From the NCBI RefSeq assembly GCF_032854445.1, contig NC_088300.1:60176984-60240983 (forward strand): a DNA stretch of 64,000 nt, read 5' to 3'. Both the position numbers and the translations under genes were made by a program. The notes beneath the pieces were generated by a model. It was given only the letters and a program-made list of their open reading frames with translations, was not told the DNA's origin and searched no databases. The DNA is from Liolophura sinensis. Lineage: Eukaryota > Mollusca > Polyplacophora > Chitonida > Chitonidae. Shown one piece after another: positions 49,201 through 59,599 of this stretch (the stretch's first letter is position 1; every line of letters begins with the position of its first letter).

Positions 49201-52200
49201 ACACGTACTCTTGGTTTATGTTAAAAGCAAAATGTGTTGTTGATTTATATTAAAAGTAACCCGTAGTACTGGTTTAAGTTAAACCGTGTGTCGTTGATCA
49301 TGATGAGCGAAGTTAACCACACACTGGTTTTTAGGCATACGTGTGTATATGTACAGCAAGACTTTCGGGTAAATGTAATCCAATCTTAAAAAGATCATCT
49401 TAATAATTCTGATTTCGGTTAGAATTATATGGATATTAGTTCTCACCAAAAACGGAAGTACGTTGGGCATATGGTGTTAAAGTCTTTTAGGCTGGAGGAA
49501 ACACCTAATGTTCCGTAATAAACGATATCATGTATAGTGCACGGGAAAAGTTCGTGCACTGAAAGGTTTACTTCATGATCTATGACATTGTCCACGGAGA
49601 AGCATCGTCAGCTTCTTGTATGCAGATCTGACTAATTCCATTGACATTTCAGAGAAACTGAAATAGAAAAGAATAATTTTGAATGTGATCTCAAAACAAA
49701 TCTCTACCTTTTTACGGATAAAACGGACTTTTCATCCGTTCAGCGTAATGAAACAAATAAAACACTTGTGCCCTATTGAATATACATCTGAAACGAGAGG
49801 GAGTAAAACTTCTATATTTTTGCCAGATATTCAGCTGGTTGTTTATGAAGTGCGGAATTTGTTTTTAGCAAGCATGCCGAGGTTTCAAGAAACCTTTCAC
49901 AAATTATACCCCAGCACTATAGCACATTTCCGATGCACCTTGCAGGGGTTCCTGGGCGCCGACACTTGGCTGGGGCTGAATAGTCTCGTAAACGATGAAC
50001 TATCCTGGACAGATGGATTTTCCTCGATCTTAGACTCTGACGTCATGACAGTTTCCGATTACAACCCCTCGGTGGAGAACTGCTCACTCTACAGTGGCGG
50101 TCTGCTCACCTCTGCCAACTGTCTGCAGCCTCACCAAGTTGTTTGCAAACTTAAACACTGTGAGTACAAGCTCATTAAGAATGCGTTAAGGGATATACGT
50201 AGAATTATAGCTACGATAAATCTGGATTATACTTACGGAAAAGGGTAACAGGAATTCAGACGGGTCCCTCCATGATATAAAATTTCATGGCATATATAGA
50301 GAGTAAAACCAGAGCAGTGATGACAGCGTGATAGCTGACAAATGGTCGCACATATTTGCTGGTGAAATCTGGTCATTTGTCAATTGCCTTGGTCAGAAAA
50401 CAGTTTTGCAAGATGAAAGCCATCGGACACTCATTTGACGTACGCGTTATTCTATGGAAGCTGGATGAGGACATCTCGCCCCGCGGGTCGCGACATGCCG
50501 TACAAGGACGGAGCAAATCGCGCGCGAATGGGGCCATTCTCGAGGAGCGTGCCGCAGACCCCAGGCCGTGATTTGCGGGACGAGGGCACAAAGACGGCCA
50601 CCGCTGGCGCGCGAACGGTACAGTCCTCGCCCAATCGTATCGCGGCCCGTGCGCGATTTGGACCGTCCTCGTGTTACGGGCCGCAATCCGCCGACCGATG
50701 GGCGAGATGTCCTCATCCAGGTTCGGATCCAGGATCGAATTCTGCTCTCATCGGATCGATTGCAGCTGTCGTCGGATTGGCTTGGGTGGTTTTCTCCGAT
50801 TTTTTTCCAGAAACAAATTATTCTGTGAAAATTCTTAAGAAAAAAAGTGAGTATTGTATGGTTAGACGGAGAGCAAAGATGTATCCAAAAAAACAGATCA
50901 GTGCATGCTAGTTATCATGACTTTCCCTATAAACACAAGTATGTATGAATGGAGAAATCTGGTTAAAGGCTCATTCTTTGCGTTTCAGTTTTTAAGTGTT
51001 ATCCCGGTTGGGCATACGAGGAACAGACGGACAAATGTTACAGGATCTTTGGGACCAGTTCCGATCCCGTTACCGTAATTATCGCACTTTAATCTTTGTA
51101 AATTCTTTATAAACGTGATGTTATTTATTTGTTAGCCAGGAAGTGTGGAATTTACTGATTAGTCTCTTCACTTTTTGTCATGCACCCTGTAGGCACTTTA
51201 CTGTAAGAACTTTTGCCGGAATGTCTTCTTGTTTTCAAGTATGGAGTTAACTTGCACTGATATCCCAATAAAGAGTAAAGGTGTTATCTGCCGAAGTGAT
51301 CAGTGTTTTAATGATTTTAAATAACCCTAATATAACTTCTTTACAACTTTGCAGTCTGTTCTTGAACCAAAAAACGTCGATGATGCGAAGGCCGTGTGCA
51401 AAAAGTACCCAGAAGGCCATTTGGTCTCTTCGTTTGCCGGTTCCTTCTTCGTCAGCTGGCACCCCTTCTGGTCCTTCCTGGGGAGCGATTTCGAAGCATG
51501 GATTGGCGCTTACTATAACAATTGTGAGCAACACTGTATTCAGTAAATTGCATAGATACAGTACATTGGTTGGGTTGTTAACGCAAACCGACTGGCCGTT
51601 TTAGGTCATAACGCCTCACGTTCAAATCCGCCTTCGGCCTGTGGCCTTAAGTCAGGGGGGTTGTTAGGATCCAGAGGCCCGCGGGCTCTGAACGTGGCTG
51701 TTTCCCAAACCCATAATCCGCATCGCCCTCATATACGGGAACTGTATTTCAGCCTGTCGAAGAGAAGTGATTAAGTGAATATATAAAAATTATATATAGA
51801 GTTATATAGAGTTTAACATTTAGATTGCGTATCTCTATGACGTATGTCCAAATGTCCTGTAAGCAAAACATCAGCCTAGAAACCAATAATGTCACATCCA
51901 CCCATAATGTGAAAAATTCTCGACTATGGGTTAAGCAACAATGAAATTAAAATAAATAAACATCGCGATGTTCAGTACGATTACATGTCATGTGCACGTG
52001 AGAAAAAATTCAGCACGTGAAAGCATGGTATTTAGTGCAAGTCTTGTGCCGTATTTTGATTCGGTCTCCTCTTTTCTATCCCTCTAAACAATACCACGAA
52101 TATGTTGACCTTTCTTTGGCAATTGTTTATTTTTTTTAAAAAAATATTGAAAGCTTGCTTTATTTCATTCATGCGAGTCTCAATATTACCTAACTTATGT

Positions 52201-54705
52201 CTCTTTATACACGTAAGTATTAAATTATTACTACAGTGTGAAAAAGGTACACATTTCAACTTGTTCTGGTGACTAATTAAAGGAGAAGAAAATTTAAATA
52301 TCAATCAAATACCATTGAAAAGAGTATGCTTTTCCTCGCATGTGCATGCCATAAAAATTCTAATATGTACCTCAGATTGATAAATTATAAATAAAGTCAG
52401 CACCAAAATCCGCTGTGGGCGACTCCATTTTGCCTAAGAAATAATCCTGAAATCTTCTGCGTTAGGAGGAGAATTGCCGTCGGAAACCACCGAAATGCAG
52501 TTCGTATATTTCCGGAAGAGCTCTTCTTTCCATAAGGTAGCGAACAGTACAGTTCGTTTTCCACTTGACGATCGGGAAACCGGAATGGTGGACGTGGGTT
52601 TTGAGTTTACATGAACAAGCCGGCAGTTTTAACGACTCTCAATGGCTGAGAGGCAACACATACCCAGCATAAATTACGGGATGTTAAAGATGGAGGATGT
52701 GATGGACTCAGCGATTTATGCCAGCTTTGCCGTTTTTTTTTGTAAGGTGGGGAAACATGGCAAAATTATGCAGCAGGTACTACCAGATAGAAAAAAATGT
52801 GCTCTTTTCAGCCTATAGTGTCGTGCTTTTAAGTTTTCTTCTTTAAGATTTATTGTATTTTTTTAGCGTGGTCTTATTAAATTACTCATAATTACCTTCC
52901 TGTTCGCTCTCCACAGTGTCCCCAACTGGCTTTGTGGATGACGATGGAGCCATCTTGTCTCTGGAGGTCGGTTGGTTGAGTGACAAAGACCAGGTTGACA
53001 GGTACAACTGTACTTACTACAACAAGACAGCGGCGGGATCAATCCTCCAGACCCGTCTGTACCCGGGGGAGGGAGATGACTGCTACACCGTTGTCAGACC
53101 CTTCATGTGTGAGATAGGAGCCCATGATGGTAAGACTGGTTGTTCTTTGGTCAGTAGACCTATCAAGTTCATGATCTGCAAATGTGTGGGCTAATACGGT
53201 TGATATATGGTTTAGTGGCCTCCGTGGCAGAGGGGTTTAGCTCGCCAGCAGGGCGCAGTGACCCAGGAGCCTCTCACCAATGCGGACGCTGTGAGTTTAA
53301 CACCAGTTCATGCTGGCTTCCTCTCCGATTGTCGTGGGTTCTCCCCGGGCTATGCCCTATTTCCTCCGACCATAATACTGGCCGCCGTCCTATAAGTGAA
53401 ATATTTTTGAGTTCGGCGTAAAACACCAGTCAGAAAAATAAATACGTATGGTTTACATGGTTTTTCCATTTTGAGTTGATTTAAGTCCATACAAGAAGGC
53501 ACATTTGTACTGTTTCCGAAAGTAAGCTTATCGGGGTTGATACAACGTCATTTCCGGTTACATTGCATGTGGCGGCAAGAGGCGAGGTGACATTGCAGCG
53601 TTCTACCACATCTGTTCTTTTGAAGAATATACCTTGAACAATTTTCAACCAATGAAGTTCATAATTACATGGTGACTAATCAACCATGGCCGCTGTCGAC
53701 CATACTGGATGCGAACTGTTTTCAACAAATGAATTTCATATTTACACAGTGTCTCGAGGTCAATGAGAGGATCGTTGGGAGTGATTTTCGTAATAATCAA
53801 GGCTGCTATCGGCGATCTTGGATTTATTAGCCGTGACGGCTGCCCTTATGAACAATTTATTTATTTATTTCATTAGTGTTTTACGCTTTACTCAAGAATA
53901 TTTCACTTATACGATGGCGGCAAGCATTATGGTGGGAGGAAATCGGACACGACCCGGCGGGAACACACGACCATCCGCAAGTTGCTGTCAGACCTTCTAA
54001 CGTATGGCAGGAGAGGAAGCCAGCATGAAATGGAACTCACAGGGACCGCATTGGTGAGAGGCTCCTGGGCCACCGCGCCGCACTGGAGTGCTTATCCCCT
54101 CATCCACGGGGGATCCCCCAGCACCCTCTCCATACTTACGGTTGGGGTGGGTTTAATTTTCTGTGTCTACTCTAGTTTGGCTGTTGTCAGCCCTCTTGAA
54201 TTTCCTGGCAACACCTTTCTTTATAAGAGATTAGTACATATTGAGAATGGCAATTTCTCTTGTGATAACAAAATAGCGGAGACTCAGCTAGAGCTCGTTA
54301 GCATTATGATTTTTCATTCCCCTTCTAAATTTGTTTATTGTACCTCAACCATTAACACTTTAATATTCACTTTTCCCAGCAATCTACCCCGGCCAACCTG
54401 AAGTAGAGGAACCGCAGGTCGACAACAACAACAACACTAAGGTCCGTACACAGCTTTTCGAGCTGGCAGAGGATCGAAGGCTTGTGGACAAGTGGCTGAC
54501 CAACGTGACCGCTCACAGCCGCACGGAGTGTGCCATGTACTGCATGAGCCACAATTCTTGCCTCTCTTTCAACTTCTACTTCCGACCGGAGGAAGGATCT
54601 CTGCACTTGTGCGAGTTGAACACCGAGGCCGTGGATAACGAAGCTCTTACACCTTTCGCCGGTTACTTCTACGGCTGGAAAATCACCCAGATTTATAGAA
54701 AATAG
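46226..54705 (+). CDS. Secreted protein with two C-type-lectin-like domains and a PAN/Apple domain, complete 8-exon gene
   Basis: Exons: 46226-46267, 47363-47441, 47959-48131, 49946-50159, 50989-51074, 51355-51523, 52917-53129 and 54380-54705. All junctions are GT/AG and the phases close to 1302 nt, 433 residues. Order: signal peptide (about 1-25, hydrophobic KLLMRILVLASC), CTLD 1 (about 46-166, with YEAAEVYCAADDAYLLSVAT, WLGLN, SWTDG and a Cys-rich end CLQPHQVVCK), CTLD 2 (about 173-322, with CYPGWAYEEQTDKCYR, DAKAVCKKY, EAWIGAY and FMCEIG) and PAN/Apple (about 350-427, with TECAMYCMSHNSCLSFNFYF and LHLCELNT). No later membrane segment is seen, so it is probably secreted. Neither CTLD shows an EPN or QPD motif, and a canonical WND is absent, so calcium-dependent sugar binding is doubtful. 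A role in extracellular recognition is inference. Confidence 0.92.
47104..47314 (+). repeat. SINE family A, 5'-truncated
   Basis: Begins TATCACCAATGCAGTCGCTG and runs to the CACCAATGAAATAAATAAAT end. It lies 50 bp before exon 2 of the lectin gene. Confidence 0.85.
47363..47441 (+). CDS. Lectin/PAN gene exon 2
   Basis: 79 bp after GTTCTTCCTTCAG. Encodes VLASCIQYSTESVSLSFDYT then GMILPW and ends in phase 1. It holds the end of the signal peptide and a short linker. Confidence 0.78.
47959..48131 (+). CDS. Lectin/PAN gene exon 3 (CTLD 1, first half)
   Basis: 173 bp, residues 41-98. Cys46, Cys59 and Cys76 with the alpha-helical block PYEAAEVYCAADDAYLLSVA then TVEEKEHLTTY, standard for the first half of a CTLD. 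Confidence 0.92.
48855..49290. repeat. Degenerate 29-bp minisatellite in lectin intron 3
   Basis: Units of the type TGGTTTATGTTAAAA followed by a variable ACAACACGTGTTGT segment recur with about 29-bp spacing and are interrupted by short unrelated stretches. Confidence 0.85.
49946..50159 (+). CDS. Lectin/PAN gene exon 4 (CTLD 1, second half)
   Basis: 214 bp, residues 99-170. Contains ADTWLGLNSL, ELSWTDGF, ENCSLYSGGLLTSANCLQPH and VVCK. Trp106, Trp119, Cys144, Cys157 and Cys165 sit in conserved CTLD positions. The usual calcium ligands are replaced. Confidence 0.93.
50300..50360 (-). repeat. Dispersed repeat family D fragment
   Basis: GAGTAAAACCAGAGCAGTGA, GCGTGATAGCTGACAAATGG: reverse complement of the 10100-10160 block. 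Confidence 0.5.
50461..50720. mobile_element. GC-rich fold-back element in lectin intron 4
   Basis: A perfect 21-bp inverted repeat forms the ends (50461-50481 and 50700-50720; the left end starts CTGGATGAGGACATCTCGCC). Inside, further complementary blocks occur (for example AAATCGCGCGCG and CGCGCGATTT-like segments), so the whole 260 bp can fold. The interior is far richer in G and C, and in CpG, than surrounding DNA. No target duplication was found and there is no recognisable protein. Open frames here are artefacts of composition. Confidence 0.8.
50989..51074 (+). CDS. Lectin/PAN gene exon 5 (CTLD 2 start)
   Basis: 86 bp, residues 170-198. FKCYPGWAYEEQTDKCYRIF, the typical CxxGW...CY opening of a long-form CTLD. 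The acceptor is CTTTGCGTTTCAG. Confidence 0.88.
51355..51523 (+). CDS. Lectin/PAN gene exon 6 (CTLD 2 middle)
   Basis: 169 bp, residues 199-255. EPKNVDDAKAVCKKYPEGHL helix block, then an unusually aromatic stretch FFVSWHPFWSFLG and EAWIGAYYNN. Confidence 0.9.
51580..51965 (+). repeat. Possible tRNA-derived SINE, different family
   Basis: A tRNA-like B-box (CACGTTCAAATCCGCCTTCG) near 51625 and an end at AATGAAATTAAAATAAATAA near 51955 bracket a segment unlike families A-C in its middle. It is the only copy seen here, so the call is tentative. Confidence 0.4.
52917..53129 (+). CDS. Lectin/PAN gene exon 7 (CTLD 2 end)
   Basis: 213 bp, residues 255-326. VGWLSDKDQVDRYNCTYYNK and EGDDCYTVVRPFMCEIG complete the second CTLD (Cys286, Cys310, Cys319). 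Two NCT/NKT glycosylation sites are present (Asn285, Asn290). Confidence 0.92.
53215..53446 (+). mobile_element. SINE family A insertion with target duplication, internally deleted
   Basis: Head GGCCTCCGTGGCAGAGGGG, body missing the CGTGGGAAGGTCTGCCAGCAAC-type segment, then the normal end. Flanked by TATGGTTTA at 53206-53214 and 53447-53455. It lies in lectin intron 7. Confidence 0.88.
53857..54095 (-). repeat. SINE family A, near full length
   Basis: Reverse copy with tail TTTATTTATTTCATTAGTG at the left and head block GCATTGGTGAGAGGCTCCTG at the right. It lies in lectin intron 7, 40 kb-style spacing aside, next to the 53215 copy in opposite orientation. Confidence 0.87.
54380..54705 (+). 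CDS. Lectin/PAN gene exon 8 (PAN/Apple domain and stop)
   Basis: 326 bp after CACTTTTCCCAG. A linker with four consecutive Asn (341-344) is followed by a PAN/Apple-type domain: Trp364, then ECAMYCMSHNSCLSFNFYF with Cys376, Cys380 and Cys386, and Cys403 in LHLCELNT. It ends YGWKITQIYRK and TAG. Four cysteines match the core disulfides of the fold. Confidence 0.93.
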
Positions 54706-55223
54706 AAACAAATCAACTGCAAGGCGTCAAAGATTTTATCTTGAAGAAAAGGGGAAACATTCTATTATTATCGTTATTTCATTGTAAAGATAACAGTAGT
54801 TTTGACAGTATTTTAAAAACGACTGCCACGTAAATATAGTGGCGAGATTCGATTGTAAACTCATTTTGAGGGAGCATAAATTTAAGTGGAAATTTACATT
54901 CAATATTCAGGCTATTCGTCGCACCATATCAGTTACATTTGAGGCGGTTTGCCTATAACATAAGGGTAATACATCTTAAAATTTTTACTGTAAACATTTC
55001 CGTGGCATTTAATGAAATACTTTGTGCAGAGGAAAACGAACTACACTCAGTAAAATAACCCTCTATGTGAACCAACATGGAGTATTTGTTGCTTTATTTA
55101 ATTCTAATTGGTACCTAACTGGTGCTAGAGGGCGTGTAAGTTGCTACTAAGTGTAAGCACTTAAATCTACAGTACGATTGGAGGTTTTCTAACTATAACT
55201 CTGTCGTCGTATTAGACGCCATA

Positions 55224-55495
55224 GAGTGAGTGAGTGAGTGCTTGGGGTTTAACGTCGTACTTAACAATTTTTCAGTCATATAAAGGCGAAGGAATCCCTA
55301 GAGTGTATGTAATGTGCCTCCTTGTACGGAATTCCATCGCTCTTTTATCTTGTGCAGCTTCACTGAGACGCCTTACCGAAGGCAAGTAAGGCGCCCCGCC
55401 GGAGCCATTATACTGATACGGGTCAACCAGTCGTTGCACTATCCCCTTTATTCTGAACGCCAAACGAAGAAGTTACAACTTCCTCTTTGAAGGAC
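55224..55495 (-). repeat. SINE family B
   Basis: GAGTGAGTGAGTGCTTGGGG start, TTTTTCAGTCATATAAAGGC, and the AACCAGTCGTTGCACTATCC block; longest B copy in the window, still lacking the head. Confidence 0.85.
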
Positions 55496-56034
55496 CCCAT
55501 AGAGAGGTTAACGGCCTGCTGCCCAGTGGATCGTGCCCAGGGATGCATGAACGTCATTTTCTGTTTTTCTTTCAACTATATCACACGGTGCATCGGGGAA
55601 GAACTGTGAGCTCAGACTCCAAAGATGATATGGAAACTATACTGGAGTCAAGCGGCGTCTATTTCGGAAGGCTACGTTAATTAAGGGTAATTAAAAACAA
55701 AAAGCCATAAAGTTATTAATTAAGAATCATAAATCGCAACGAGTCACAAATTTAGATTTGATAGCACAACAGGCCATAATGTTGTGAATTAATGTAACTG
55801 CATGTGATTCATAAAGAAAGTCAGAAGTGAATATGATGACTATATATAAATGGCTTACCACAGAGCGCCTTTTGCCTGTGATATTTTTCATTGAGGAGTA
55901 TTCTATTTATAATTTGGCCATACGCATGAATGGATCGGTTTTTGCGTGTACACATTCTGAACCGCTATCTAGAAAACATATTTTGGGTCTGGCCGAGTTT
56001 GAAAACCGTAAAGTGGGATAAAGTCGGAGAAAAT

Positions 56035-56470
56035 CGTCATAGAGAAACAACGACAGTGCCAGAAAGAAACAACGGCAGCGGAAGGAAGTTGCGGTGTTAC
56101 CAAACAGAAACAACAGTGCTACCGAACAGAAACAGCGGCACGATCAGAAAGAAACAAGGCCACTACGAGACAGAAACAACGCCATTGTGAGAAAGAAACA
56201 ACGCCAGTGCGAGAAAGAAAAAACGCCAGCGCGAGAAAGGAACAATGCCACGACCAGGAACAACGAGACTGACTGTAAGAAACAGGTGGACTATCAGAAG
56301 GAAACAACGCCACTGCCAGACAGAAACAGTGGCACCACCGGAAAGAAACAACGCCACTGCCAGAGACAAACAACAGCACTGCCAGAAAGAAACAACGGCA
56401 TTGTCAGAAAGAAACAACAACACTGCCAGAAAGAAACAACGACACTGCGAGAGAGAAAAAAGGACACCTC
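56035..56470. repeat. Minisatellite, about 24-bp unit (AGAAAGAAACAACGCCACTGCC type)
   Basis: Seventeen or so imperfect units, each built on AGAAACAACG plus a variable GCACTGCC segment. Unit length divides by three only on average, and all three plus frames stay open over long stretches. The apparent Arg/Lys/Asn/Gln-rich proteins are therefore by-products. Confidence 0.9.
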
Positions 56471-58519
56471 GCCATGCAAGAACCTGGCGAATGTAGTGCA
56501 TGGCCTACAGTCTCTGCATGTTCAACCATCTAGAGAATCTAATATGATAAAACAGCGATCAAGCTGTGTAGAGAAAGAGTTCTTTTGAGGAAAGATCAAC
56601 TGTCAGCATGTCTGTTATTCCCATAATGGAGTTCATGCTTTAGTACAATGAAAAAAACAAGTCGGCTTTTCACTTCTTTGTGAATAGACGTAACTGTTTT
56701 GATCGGGGATAAAGTTTCACCTCCTACCATCTCACATCTTTCTTTAAGATGTGGTACCTATTCTCGCACAATGGTAACTCAAATCCAAACCGGATTGGCC
56801 CTTGAGCTCTTGTAGTGTGTGAGAATCGTGTTACCACTTCGAATACACCATCCCTTTTCGTCACAACATTAATTTTCATTCCATTCCCGGTGAAGGTAAT
56901 TGTGACGTCATGCCGCCACAGGAGGATTGAACATTTGTAACCAATTTGTGGGACATCCAGTTGACCTATATTTGCAACAATGCTGCATGCTTATGATTGG
57001 TCAATTGCGAGTTCTTGATTGACAGTTCGCAAAGGTCTATTATTTTAGGCAAGAAACGTGCCCTATTCAGATGCATGTCTTGCTCGGTCTTGCTTTGCTT
57101 TATTCAGTATATTTCATACCAGCACCACCGCGATGAGAGACAATTGCTTGCAGTCATAACCAATCAGTTAGCTCTAACAAACGTGCTATGTTTACGCACA
57201 ATCTTTCTGTACGACTTCTGTATGAGGGAATACTGCATTGAATTACATTTTCAAACATCTTTTCCACCTAATTGTATTCTCAGGAATACCACGGGCAATC
57301 CGTGGTTTGAAACCCCAGAAGTATGTAATTTGTTTCAATTTGATGCATTTGTTTAAAACTGTACCACAACGAAGTTAATTCTGGACCGAACAGAAAACTC
57401 TTTTCAAAGAACTCTTTTACAGTGAAGTAAATGAAATAATTTTCTGGATCTACGTTATATGTACCTGTCTTCACAAAGATAGAAGGTTGCCATTAAACGA
57501 TTTAATTTTAAAGGTCGGTTTTGTCTCGCTTTCTGTGTACATTCTGACGTTTTTAAATTCCTCTAAAATTGGTTACAAGTGCTTGTCTTCAAGGCATCGA
57601 AGCGTGTTTATTCTGGCTTTGTTCTTCAGTCTCGTGACTTCCAATCTGACCAATGTTTTAGAACAAATCAAACATTACTATTATATAAAGACAATGGCTA
57701 AGATTTCTGGCATTAAACCACTGTGTTAAATCTTAAGAGAAAATCGCCGTTATTGATCCGCCTGTCTTTTCCCTGGATAAATATTTGCTTTTACTTTTTT
57801 TACCCCATGCTGATCTTCGAGAAAATTGTTTTTGGGAAAACAGGCATAGATCTGACAGAAATATATCAGCTAACGGCGCATGATTCAGTCTCAGACCTGA
57901 ATAAACACTTTAATTCCCGTGAGAACGACGCCCCATCCTCAGCAACCATCCCATCCCGTCACATGGCACGGTCAGTGTATATAACAGTCGGCTTAGATCG
58001 TATATCTGTACATACAATTAGTATATCTCTTCAGAGGCCTTTTTTCAGTCTAGTGTGTCGATTGCTTTTGGTAAGTCAAATGAATCTTACAAGTTTCTTT
58101 CATATAACGGCGTTGCCCTCTAACATTAAAATATGTGACATTTCTTCACAAACACCAAATTAAAAAATACCGAAGTACGTTCTGAGCGTTGTGTCCTACT
58201 TCAAAGCGGCAAGTAAGTAAACAGCGCACACCCGAAGTAACATTTTACAATTTACAAGTCCCTGAAATACATGTCAGTACTTTAACGGCCAACAAGCAAC
58301 TTCATTCACAATTAAACACAACATTTCAACTATAGGATCCCATAGGATGTTTTTGTTAAACGTCGTAACAACGACGAAATGGGAAATGTACCCAATTAAA
58401 AAGGACTAAGAATCAAGCTGCACTGGCGTTACATTTGGTACTGTTGGTCTGTCACTTGCCAAATAACAAAGGCCACGCCAGACATGCTATTTCCAGCTAT
58501 GAAATTAAACGCCGAATGA

Positions 58520-58750
58520 TATGATTTATTTATTCATGTGGTTGGTGATTTATGCCGTACTCAAGCATATTTCACTTATACGACGGCGGCCAGCATTATG
58601 GTGGGAGAAATCGGGCAGAGCCCGGGGGAAACCCAGGACAATTCGCAAGCTGCTCCCAGATCTTCCCACCAACCGCCTGTGAAGAAGCCAGAATGAGCTG
58701 GACTTGAACTCACAGCGACCGCATTGGTAGGAGGCTCCTGGGTCATTAGT
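58520..58750 (-). repeat. SINE family A, near full length
   Basis: Reverse copy with CCGTACTCAAGCATATTTCA and the complete GAACTCACAGCGACCGCATT head-side block, ending at GGAGGCTCCTGGGTCATTA. Confidence 0.87.
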
Positions 58751-59599
58751 AGTGTATCAGGTCAGTTTCGCCGCATCCTGGGTGAGCTGGGTGAGTAAAT
58801 CCTGGGTTATTCTCATGGGTGGGCGAGGAGGGGACGGAGGGTACGTAACGGTCGGGGAGGAGTTCGACAGTTCCTCAAAGACACTCCCATCGTGAAAGGC
58901 ACACCTGTCGTTCGGCGGACTTTACCTGGGGCGTATCCCGTCAGATATAAGCGTCATGTCCGACATTCGTATACCATTCGTAGTCGGTAAAGAGCGTTTC
59001 AGCTCCATAATCGCAAGATCCATTTCCAAAACAACGTTTAACACTAGCTCCGAAGACAAAGGTATGTAAGAAATTATACAAATAGGAAATAAAGCCGGTA
59101 ACACACAAGAGAGAAGCGACCATCAGTTTTCAATGATGCCGGGCAGACAGTTGATATTCCAGGCATGAATTCCATATCAAAGTTCAAATTCGTAGTCCCT
59201 GAATGAGCTCCAGGTCAAATAACAATCAAACAAGGTATCTCAGTCGCGCTTTGATTGCAGCTGTTCATAAAGGCATCATTCAGATGTAATGAGCATGGCT
59301 GTCTTTACGGCCCCTAGCCTCAGGTTAAGATATTAGATACAATTCGAAAATAACGAGCGTTACAGATCTTAACCGAAACAGGTTAGGATTCAAATGTAGC
59401 GGACGATTACGTCTTTCACGTTAATATGTAAGGACCTCATACTACAAGAGGCGCCATCTATGATGTTACACATGACATGCTAGTCTGTATAAAAGCTCTC
59501 TACAAGATAGACGGTTACACTCGGCAGCCAGTGCCATCTGTGTTGTTAAATACCATGTACGCGATAGATATGTACATAAGGATAACAGCGCCGTCTATG

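Noticed and set aside
48855-49290. CRISPR array
   Set aside because: Adjacent degenerate 29-bp units without unique spacers, in an animal intron; a minisatellite.
50435-50911. 158-residue plus-strand frame and overlapping minus-strand frames
   Set aside because: The GC-rich fold-back element is poor in stop codons on both strands. No protein family is visible, and it lies in a lectin intron.
56094-56588. 164-residue Arg/Lys/Asn/Gln-rich plus-strand frame and minus-strand Phe/Leu/Ser-rich frames
   Set aside because: Generated by the 24-bp minisatellite; several frames are open simultaneously and no non-repetitive domain is present.
57723-58163. 146-residue plus-strand frame
   Set aside because: Phe/Ile/Leu-rich composition of AT-rich DNA, no motif, no splice context.
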